Made by a program: the position numbers and the translations under genes. A stretch of DNA of 64,000 nucleotides from Paractinoplanes atraurantiacus (GTDB lineage: Bacteria > Actinomycetota > Actinomycetes > Mycobacteriales > Micromonosporaceae): NCBI RefSeq assembly GCF_900215205.1, contig NZ_OBDY01000008.1:277550-341549 (forward strand), given 5' to 3'. Below the pieces are notes generated by a model that was not told where the DNA came from, did not search any database, and saw only the letters and a program-made list of their open reading frames with translations. Positions 34,308 to 41,103 of the stretch are shown in pieces (position 1 is the stretch's first letter; each line of letters starts with the position of its first letter).

Positions 34308-34958
34308 GTGAAGCTTTTGCTCACGTCCGGCGGGGTCACGAATCCGAGCATTCGGGCGGCGCTCGTACGCCTTCTCGGCAAGCCCATCGAGGAGAGCCAG
34401 GCCTTGTGCGTGCCGACCGCCCAATGGGGCCATCCGATGTGCGGTCCCCAGTCGGTGCGGGGCCTCATCAACGGATATGAACATCTGACCGGGCTGGGCT
34501 GGGCGTCGCTGGGTGTCCTCGAGCTGACCGCGCTGCCCACGATCGGCGCCGAGCGCTGGATTCCGTGGGTGCGCGAGGCCGACGTGCTCCTGGTCGACGG
34601 CGGCGACGCCACATACCTGAGCCATTGGGTGCGCGAGTCCGGTCTGGCCGACCTGCTGCCGTCGCTGCCCGACAAGGTCTGGGTCGGCGTGAGCGCCGGC
34701 AGCATGGTGATGACACCGCGCATCGGCAAGCTGTTCGTCGAGTGGCCGTCCGCCCCCGACGACCGCACTCTGGGCGTGGTCGACTTCTCGATCTTCCCGC
34801 ACTTGAACGCCTTCCCGGACAACTCGATGGCCGACGCCGAACGCTGGGCCGACGGCCTCGGCGCCCCGGCCTACGCCATCGACGAGGAGACGGCCATCCA
34901 GGTCGTCGACGGCGTAGTCGAGGTGATCTCCGAAGGGGAGTGGAGGAGGTTTCAGTAG
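34308..34958 (+). CDS. Peptidase E-like protein (S51, type 1 glutamine amidotransferase fold)
   Basis: A 216-residue intact member of the S51 family: MKLLLTSGGVTNPSIRAALV at the start, VLLVDGGDATYLSHWVRESG in the middle, and the nucleophile motif VWVGVSAGSMVM. Family enzymes cleave N-terminal Asp dipeptides. The GTG start has GGAGG six bases upstream. It is a close paralog of the broken copy at 30200-30813, and the pair shows what the ancestral gene looked like. The 3' end overlaps the convergent membrane-protein gene by seven bases. Confidence 0.85.
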   Translation: MKLLLTSGGVTNPSIRAALVRLLGKPIEESQALCVPTAQWGHPMCGPQSVRGLINGYEHLTGLGWASLGVLELTALPTIGAERWIPWVREADVLLVDGGDATYLSHWVRESGLADLLPSLPDKVWVGVSAGSMVMTPRIGKLFVEWPSAPDDRTLGVVDFSIFPHLNAFPDNSMADAERWADGLGAPAYAIDEETAIQVVDGVVEVISEGEWRRFQ

Positions 34959-35814
34959 AAGATCAGCCAGCCCAGGCCCAGGATCAGGTCACCTCCGTAC
35001 AGGTAAGCCAGCATGTAGAAGAACGTATTTTCTTTCATGGCGATGGCCCATGCCGCGGCCTCGCACGCCTTACCCAGGAACACGCCGGCGCCCAGGAGCC
35101 ACAGCATCTTGGGCAACCCGAGGCTCGCCGCCGGGGGACCGGCAGCGCCGTCCAGATCCTGATAGATCAGCACCCCGATCAGAACCGGCGGCACCAGCCC
35201 GGCGAGCACGACCACCGCCCCCAGCGCGACGGCCGCCATGTCCCCGAGCCCGAAGCCGCCCGGCCAGTGGTGTCCCCGCACCCGCCACCCGCGCAGGTGC
35301 TTGATCTGCCCGCGCTTGCGCAGCCAGGCATGGGTCCCGCCCTCCCACCGCAGGACGGTCCTCTTCCATTGCTCGTGCGCACCGTCCACCGGCGGCCGAA
35401 GCCGGGTGATGACGTGTGCCCGGGGCGTGTCGATCAGAGTCTTCTCCTCGGCCCGGTCAAGCCGCTCGAGCGTCTCCCTAAACCACTGCGCCGCCCGCAC
35501 CCCGAGCTCCGGGCATCCCCCTCGGCCGACAGGGCAAGCGCGCTGGGCCGCCGCGGGAACCGCAGCGTCTTGTCACCGAGAAGGTCCCCCCGCAGGACAT
35601 CCTCGGTGAACAGGACGCCAAGGGTGGCGACCAGAAAATCGGGCGAGAAGGAGGACACCCGCAGGGAGACGAGGAGACCGTCGTCCTGCTCGCGGGCGCA
35701 CACCTCGATCGCGAAGCGTGACTCCCATTCGGCGGCATCGCGCAGCGCCACCAGGAATTCCCGGGCACGTGGCCCTTTCACGCGTTCCACCGCATCACTG
35801 AGTGTCAATGTCAT
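34952..35814 (-). pseudogene. Hypothetical membrane protein gene split by a one-base frameshift
   Basis: Two overlapping frames appear to be one gene. The first (ATG 35814) encodes MTLTLSDAVERVKGPRAREF to FPRRPSALALSAEGDA, a soluble alpha/beta domain. The second continues with PELGVRAAQWFRETLERLDR in the next frame and ends after three or four membrane helices (AAVALGAVVVLAGLVPPVLI, LAYLYGGDLILGLGWLIFY). Restoring one C in the run near 35511-35513 (GATGCCCGGAG to GATGCCCCGGAG) would give a continuous 287-residue protein reading EGDAPELGVRAAQWF. If the frames are really separate, the second would start at GTG 35500 with no convincing ribosome-binding site. Function unknown. Confidence 0.6.
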
Positions 35815-35835
35815 GGATTCCACCGTAGTGCGCCG

Positions 35836-36387
35836 TCAACGGCATCGGCCGATCCGCACGGGGAACCAGGTGACATCCTCGGGTGTCCCGTAGGGGGTGC
35901 CGCGCTCGTGATCGGCCAGATCGGCGACCCGCTTCGCGTCGGCCATCTCGGTGAGCGCGGCGGTCCCCTCGTTACGCAAGCCGTAGCAGAGCCAGCTGTG
36001 AAAGCGGCCGGCGTCGAAGCCGAGCACTTCGAAGCCGAGGACCGGGACCTCGGGTGGGACCGCTCGCCGGGCAAGGTTCACCAGAACGGGATGCGGATGG
36101 TCGCCGATCCACTCCTGGATCGTCTCGGCCACCACATCGGCGTCCGCTGCCGGCACGCTCACCGCCAGCACATGGGTGCCGGGCGCTTTCCGGGCGGTGT
36201 CGATCGCATCGTCCAGCGAGAGATGCCATGGGGCGGCCAATGGGTCGTCGCCGAACGGCAGCAACTCCGCCAAGCAGTCGCTGGCGGTGACGACTTCGGT
36301 CGGCAGTCCCTCGGTCCAGGGCTGCGCCGGCGGCACCCAGCGGCTTCCCACCACGAAGCCGGCCAGCACATACGGCTCGTCGATCAT
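35836..36387 (-). CDS. Hypothetical protein coupled to a C45-type acyltransferase gene
   Basis: A 183-residue soluble protein starting MIDEPYVLAGFVVGSRWVPP. It is acidic and mixed alpha/beta (DDAIDTARKAPGTHVLAVSV, VLGFEVLGFDAGRFHSWLCY) and was not matched to a family. Its ATG overlaps the stop of the upstream C45-type gene in an ATGA junction, so its translation normally depends on that gene, which now carries a frameshift. Ribosomes would terminate early there, so expression may be reduced. Confidence 0.65.
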   Translation of the reverse strand: MIDEPYVLAGFVVGSRWVPPAQPWTEGLPTEVVTASDCLAELLPFGDDPLAAPWHLSLDDAIDTARKAPGTHVLAVSVPAADADVVAETIQEWIGDHPHPVLVNLARRAVPPEVPVLGFEVLGFDAGRFHSWLCYGLRNEGTAALTEMADAKRVADLADHERGTPYGTPEDVTWFPVRIGRCR

Positions 36388-37395
36388 CGCAACGCGACAG
36401 ACACCGGCGGGCTGTAGCGCCGGCCCGCTTCGAGGCCGAGCAGGAAGCGGACCGTCATCGACGAGGTCGACGTTTGATACTCGCTGCGCCACAGCGTGAC
36501 GGCGGATCGGTCCTCGGCCGTCTCCTCGGCTCGAACCGAGTCGAGTGCCCTGTGCAGATCGCCACTCCCGAGCTGGTGGGTGAGCTGGCGAAGCCGTACG
36601 TGACTGTCGCCGTCACCGCCGTGTGAGGGCACCGACAGCAGATGGTTGGTGATGACCAGCGGTTCCGTTCCGGCTTCGACGATGTGTTCGATGTTGTCGC
36701 CCTCCTGCTCCCAGACGAACGCGTCGCCGTGGGCGTCGGCAATCAGGAAGTGGCACGTGCTGTACCGGGTGTAGTGCTTGGCGGCGTGCAGCGCCTCGCG
36801 CGCGTCCGCGGCCGTACGGCACCTGTCCAGAAGGAACCGCGGTAATTGGGACTCGTCGAGGCCGGCCTGCGGCGAACCCGTCGGCCGGATGGTGTCACTC
36901 TGTCCGTCGGCGAGCTCGACGACGCACAGTCCCCGCTTCGTTGATGCCTTCCAGGCAGCCGCTCAGGTTGTTGCCGGTGATCGCCACGGAGGAGAGCCCT
37001 TGTTCCGGATGCATCTCCACGACATGAGGGCGGACCGGCGCTGTCTCGATGACCGACGCGTGAATGTCGAAGTTCCGTACGACCCTGGGCGGGCACCAAA
37101 CCGCCGAACACCCGCCCGGCAGGGGCAAGCCGTTGAGCTCGTCGACGCACAACGACGGGTCGTCGTAGGCCACGCCGAAGGCCGCTGCCATGCCCCGCGA
37201 CCGCTCGTGGTGCTCAGGCCAGTTCACTTCGAACCACCGCCGCCGAGCACGCCCCAGCACAGGCTTCACCGGGCGCGGCGTGGAGCCGTACACCTCAATC
37301 GCCGCCCCAGCCAGAGCGAAACCGATCTCCGCCTGGGTTCCGCGCACGACAAGGTGAGTGGCAACGGCAAACTCCCTCACATCAATGATCTTCAC
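36384..37395 (-). pseudogene. C45-family autoproteolytic acyltransferase/hydrolase, frameshifted
   Basis: The N-terminal 157 codons (MKIIDVREFAVATHLVVRGT onward) contain PLPGGCSAVWCPP, whose Gly95-Cys96 fits the self-cleavage site and N-terminal nucleophile of acyl-CoA:6-APA acyltransferase-like Ntn hydrolases. After SGCLEGINEAG the frame breaks and stops at 36895. Removing one base (position 36930) restores AGLCVVELADGQSDTIRPTG and a further 180 residues including CHFLIADAHGDAFVWEQEGD and PLVITNHLLSVPSHGG, the family asparagine segment. The full frame would encode about 336 residues. The single-base insertion is either recent decay or a sequence error. The downstream hypothetical gene is coupled by ATGA. 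Confidence 0.75.
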
Positions 37396-37403
37396 ACATC
37401 AGC

Positions 37404-38183
37404 TCAGGCTCGGCGCCGGGCAAGGAGCAGCGTTGTGTGAACCGCGAGGGGAACCGCATCGCCGAACAATCGCGTCAGGGCGGCCAGCAGTTCCTCGCGA
37501 ACCGATGGCGGCAACATGCGAAACTGCGATCTGGTCTGAGTCAGGCCCAGATAATCCGCCGCCGGCATGGTTCGCCGCGTTTGGTAGTGACGGCTCGTCA
37601 GATCCTCGAACTCGGCGAGGCCGGAAAGCTCGTCGCCCGGCCACTGCCGCCACACCTGCTGTGAAGTCACGGGCTTGTCGTTGATGACCACCGAAGGGGC
37701 GTGCCGGGCGAATACCCGCAGCATGGAGGCCCGCAAGGCGGAATCAGCGACCCGTTCGTTGTTCCAGAACAGCGCCAGCGCCCCACCCCCGGAAAGCAGT
37801 TCCGCCGCCCGCGACCAGCGCGTCTCGGCAGCGGTCCAGTGCCATGCCTCGGCGCTGAACAACAAACTGAATTGCTCGGTGGTACGGAATTCTTCGAAGC
37901 TCCCAAGCACAATCCGTACACCCGGAAACCGCGCAGTCCGCCGGGCGAGCACCTCGGCCATGGCCCCGTCCGGTTCCACCGCGACCACCGGCAGCCCTCG
38001 AGCGGCGAACCCTTCGGTCGCCCGGCCCGTGCCCGCACCAACTTCCAGCGCCCGGAGGTCATGCATGCCGGCCCGGCCGTAGCTCACCACGTCATCGAAC
38101 ACGGCCGCCGGATACGACGGGCGTACGCGGTCGTAGTCACCGGCAACCTCACCGAACACCCGACCGGGTTTCCTGTCCTCCAT
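37404..38183 (-). CDS. Class I SAM-dependent methyltransferase
   Basis: The 259-residue protein begins MEDRKPGRVFGEVAGDYDRV RPSYP-style, the hallmark of a large actinobacterial methyltransferase group. It has the SAM motif LEVGAGTGRATEGFAARGLP, the acidic loop VAVEPDGAMAEVL, and the motif SAEAWHWTA. The substrate is unknown; related proteins methylate small molecules. The start at 38183 matches the family N-terminus. It ends eight bases from the frameshifted C45 gene start and may form an operon with it. The DUF1877 gene is divergent 18 bases away. Confidence 0.87.
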   Translation of the reverse strand: MEDRKPGRVFGEVAGDYDRVRPSYPAAVFDDVVSYGRAGMHDLRALEVGAGTGRATEGFAARGLPVVAVEPDGAMAEVLARRTARFPGVRIVLGSFEEFRTTEQFSLLFSAEAWHWTAAETRWSRAAELLSGGGALALFWNNERVADSALRASMLRVFARHAPSVVINDKPVTSQQVWRQWPGDELSGLAEFEDLTSRHYQTRRTMPAADYLGLTQTRSQFRMLPPSVREELLAALTRLFGDAVPLAVHTTLLLARRRA

Positions 38184-38201
38184 CACCAGACCGTATTCCG
38201 G

Positions 38202-38672
38202 ATGTCTGCGACACTGCACGGCGTGGCAGTCATTCAACAGCTGGCCCGCTTGTCCTCCGACCAGCTCGACGCCTGCCGCGAGGTCGTAGAGAAGCTGGAC
38301 GACCTCTGCTCTTTCCGGCTGCTGCCCGCCTCCGACCACCTCGACCTGGACTGGGCGTCGGCACCACTTCTCCGCGCGTTCGAGCTGGCGCGCTTTCCGG
38401 AGCCGGCCGCCGCCCTGCTACGTCACGCGATCGGTGGAGACAGCGAGATCAACCCGGCGTACCGCGACGTCCCGGACTCGATATTCGAACACCCGGTCAC
38501 AGCGCTCGAACCGGTCAGAGTCGCCGAGGTCGCCACTGCGCTTGCCGCCGCACAGACGCCCGAGCTCGAAGGTCACCTCGATTCCTACCTGCGCCATCAC
38601 CTCGGCGCTCTCCGCGACTTCTACACCGAGGCCGCTGACCGGGCACTCGCTGTCGCTCTCTGGTGGGACTGA
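38202..38672 (+). CDS. DUF1877-like protein
   Basis: A 156-residue soluble protein that fits the DUF1877 (YfbM-type) pattern: an early helix (LARLSSDQLDACREVVEKLD), the LDLDWASAPLLRAFEL motif that corresponds to LDKAWHxLHFLL, a GGDSEIN turn, then a C-terminal helix pair ending YLRHHLGALRDFYTEAADRA. Biological role unknown; relatives are often found in variable toxin-immunity neighbourhoods. ATG at 38202 or GTG at 38223 could be the start. It is divergent from the methyltransferase gene. Confidence 0.65.
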   Translation: MSATLHGVAVIQQLARLSSDQLDACREVVEKLDDLCSFRLLPASDHLDLDWASAPLLRAFELARFPEPAAALLRHAIGGDSEINPAYRDVPDSIFEHPVTALEPVRVAEVATALAAAQTPELEGHLDSYLRHHLGALRDFYTEAADRALAVALWWD

Positions 38673-38698
38673 AACCTCAGCAGCGGTAATCTGCGGCG

Positions 38699-39190
38699 AT
38701 GGAGGGGGATCGGATTCGGGCTCTGCCGTACGAAGATCTCGCCGCTCTGGTCGGTGTGGTGGCCGTTCTGAACGGCCATCTCGTGAACGGTGAGCTGCCG
38801 GAGGAGCTGATCCAGCATCTCCACCGGCGGCTCGTCGGCAGCGGTCAGCCGACCGGTGGCGCGGTGAACGGCGTGCTCAGCGACCTCGCCGATCGGCTGC
38901 ACTGGGCCGCCGGAGCCGGTGCGGAATATCCGAGGGCCGGGCCTCGCCCCACGCGCTACGAGATTCGGGTTCCGGCCGTAGCCGTCGCCGCGTTGTGTTG
39001 CCGCGCTTCGTGACGCCGGGGCCGAGGACATCGACGAAGGATCGGGGACCGTCACCGCGACTTTCCCTGAGCTCGCTCCCGACCCGGCCTATCAGCGACG
39101 GGTCGCATGGTTGAGCGTGCTCGCCGAAAGCCACGGCGGCCGATACGAAGGGGCGGGAGGTTTCGCTTATGGGGGTGAGTGTCTGAGGCA
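38699..39190 (+). pseudogene. Hypothetical gene broken by a one-base insertion
   Basis: ATG 38699 opens MEGDRIRALPYEDLAALVGV onward, continuing to RYEIRVPAVAVAALCCRAS and a stop at 39011-39013. Dropping one C near 39001-39003 changes the end to CALRDAGAEDIDEGSGTVTA and then AYQRRVAWLSVLAESHGGRY EGAGGFAYG, which reads like a natural C-terminal half. No stop follows in that frame before the NmrA-type start at 39228, so the original stop also seems lost. Family unrecognised; the GGRYEG tail is the only notable motif. Confidence 0.5.
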
Positions 39191-39227
39191 TTCCGCGTCT
39201 ACGAGGTTCGCCCGTCTACTGGAACGC

Positions 39228-40034
39228 ATGATTCTTCTTATCGGCGGGGCGGGCAAGACCGGGCGCAGGGTGGCGGAAAGGCTTGCCGGGCAAGGGATTG
39301 ACGTACGGGTGGGGTCGCGCCGCAGCGCCACGCGGTTCGACTGGCACGACGAGTCGACGTGGGCGCCCGCGCTTGTGGGCGTGCGGTCGGCGTACATCAC
39401 CTTCTATCCCGATCTCGGTCTGCCCGGAGCGGCGGAGATCGTCGACGCCTTCGCCCGGACGGCGGCCGGTGTGGGCGTCGAGCAGCTCGTGTTGCTCTCC
39501 GGGCGCGGCGAGCCGCTCGCTCAGCAGGCCGAGCGGAACGTGCAGGCGGCCGGGACCGGCTGGACGATCGTGGCGTGTGCCTGGTTCATGCAGAACTTCA
39601 GCGAGGACTTCCTGGTCGACGCCGTACGCGGCGGCGACATCATGCTGCCGGCCGGTGACGTGCCCGAGCCGTTCGTGGACGCCGAGGACATCGCCGACGT
39701 GGTGGCCTCGGCGCTCGTCGACCCGCGGCACCGGGGGCGTCGCTACGAGCTGACCGGGCCGCGGGCGCTGACCTTCGCCGACGTCGCGGCCGAGCTGAGC
39801 CGGGCCACCGGTCGCACGATCAAATACACACCCGTTTCCCATCAGGAGTACGGGGTTGTGCTGCGCGACGCCGGCCTGCCGGCCGAACTGGGCGACATGT
39901 TCCGCCACATCCTCGACGGCCGTAACGTGCGCACGGCCGACGGGGTGATGGAGGCGCTCGGCCGCCCGGCCCGGGACTTCAGCGCGTACGCGGACCGGCA
40001 CGCGGCCACGGGGGTCTGGAACCCGGCCCGGTAA
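39228..40034 (+). CDS. NmrA-like NAD(P)-binding protein
   Basis: The 268-residue atypical short-chain dehydrogenase/NmrA-type protein has the dinucleotide motif MILLIGGAGKTGRRVAERLA, the segment GVEQLVLLSGRGEPLAQQAE, and VPEPFVDAEDIADVVASALV typical of this family. Such proteins act as quinone or azo reductases or as redox-sensing regulators and lack a standard YxxxK site. The ATG at 39228 precedes the Rossmann strand directly. Upstream in-frame sequence belongs to the broken gene before it. Confidence 0.85.
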   Translation: MILLIGGAGKTGRRVAERLAGQGIDVRVGSRRSATRFDWHDESTWAPALVGVRSAYITFYPDLGLPGAAEIVDAFARTAAGVGVEQLVLLSGRGEPLAQQAERNVQAAGTGWTIVACAWFMQNFSEDFLVDAVRGGDIMLPAGDVPEPFVDAEDIADVVASALVDPRHRGRRYELTGPRALTFADVAAELSRATGRTIKYTPVSHQEYGVVLRDAGLPAELGDMFRHILDGRNVRTADGVMEALGRPARDFSAYADRHAATGVWNPAR

Positions 40035-40044
40035 CGTGCCGTGC

Positions 40045-41103
40045 ATGCAGCCCACGTCGAAGCTGGAACGCCGCGTGGTGACCGCCGCCGAGCAGGCCCT
40101 TCAGCGGCAGCGGTACGTGAGCCCGCTCGACGTGCTGACCGGCCTGGGCTGGCTGCCGCCGGGCCAGGTCACCGACTGGCGCCAGGGCCGGGCCCCGGTG
40201 CTGGAGGCGGTGGCCGCGGTGTCACCGGACCGAATCGCCGACGCGCTCGAGGTGTTCCATCGCTGGGTCCACGCTCGAGGTCTACAGCCGAGCGAGGTGG
40301 AGTACGTGGCGGCCACCCGCGACCGCCGCCGGCTGCGCTTCACGGAGGCGGGCGACGAGACGGCGTACCGCACGCATTGGATGGCTCCCGAACTCACGGA
40401 CAAACAGCGGGAGCGGATGACCACCCGGCAGAGCAAGGCCCCGGACCTGGTCGTGGTGCTGCCGGCCCGCGAGTTCACCTGCACGGCTTGCGGTCTGACC
40501 AGCACCGACATGCTGATGATGGAGGACGGCGGCCCGATCTGCCTGACCTGCGCCGACCTCGACCACCTGCTGTTCCTGCCGGCCGGCGACGCCGCCATGA
40601 CCCGCCGGGCCAAGGCGGCGAGCCGCCTGTCGGCCGTGGTGGTCCGCTTCAACCGCTCTCGCAAGCGCAACGAGCGCCAGGGCCTGCTGGTCGAGCGTTC
40701 GGCCATCGAGCAGGCCGAGCTGCAGTGCCTCTCCGACGAGGACGCCCGGGCCCGCCGCCGGGAACGGGACCGCGAGCGCCGGGAAGCGGCCGACGAGGTC
40801 TTCCAGCGGGATCTGACCGCCGAGATCCTGCGCCTGTTCCCTTCGTGCCCACCACCCCGGGCCGCCGAGATCAGCGACCACACCAGCCTTCGAGGCTCGG
40901 GCCGCGTGGGCCGGAGCGCCGCCGGGCGCTCCCTCGACCCCGACGCGGTGACCAGGGCGGTGATCGCCTCGATCCGCCACGAGGACACGCCGTACGACGA
41001 CCTGTTGATGTCCGGCGTCCCCCGGGACGAGGCCCGCACCCGGATCCGCGCCACCATCGACCAGCTGCTCGACGCCTGGCGGCGCCCCCTCAACGGCCGG
41101 TGA
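40045..41103 (+). CDS. DUF2293-domain protein with a zinc-ribbon-like motif
   Basis: A 352-residue protein. A C4 zinc-binding pattern (FTCTACGLTSTDMLMMEDGG then ICLTCADL) lies near residues 147-170, a charged helical region follows (ARARRRERDRERREAADEVF), and the C-terminus contains the DUF2293 segment SGRVGRSAAGRSLDPDAVTR with HEDTPYDDLLMSGVPRDEAR. DUF2293 proteins are widespread in actinobacteria and have no assigned function. Start could also be GTG 40036. The last 14 bases overlap the convergent SARP gene. Confidence 0.8.
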   Translation: MQPTSKLERRVVTAAEQALQRQRYVSPLDVLTGLGWLPPGQVTDWRQGRAPVLEAVAAVSPDRIADALEVFHRWVHARGLQPSEVEYVAATRDRRRLRFTEAGDETAYRTHWMAPELTDKQRERMTTRQSKAPDLVVVLPAREFTCTACGLTSTDMLMMEDGGPICLTCADLDHLLFLPAGDAAMTRRAKAASRLSAVVVRFNRSRKRNERQGLLVERSAIEQAELQCLSDEDARARRRERDRERREAADEVFQRDLTAEILRLFPSCPPPRAAEISDHTSLRGSGRVGRSAAGRSLDPDAVTRAVIASIRHEDTPYDDLLMSGVPRDEARTRIRATIDQLLDAWRRPLNGR

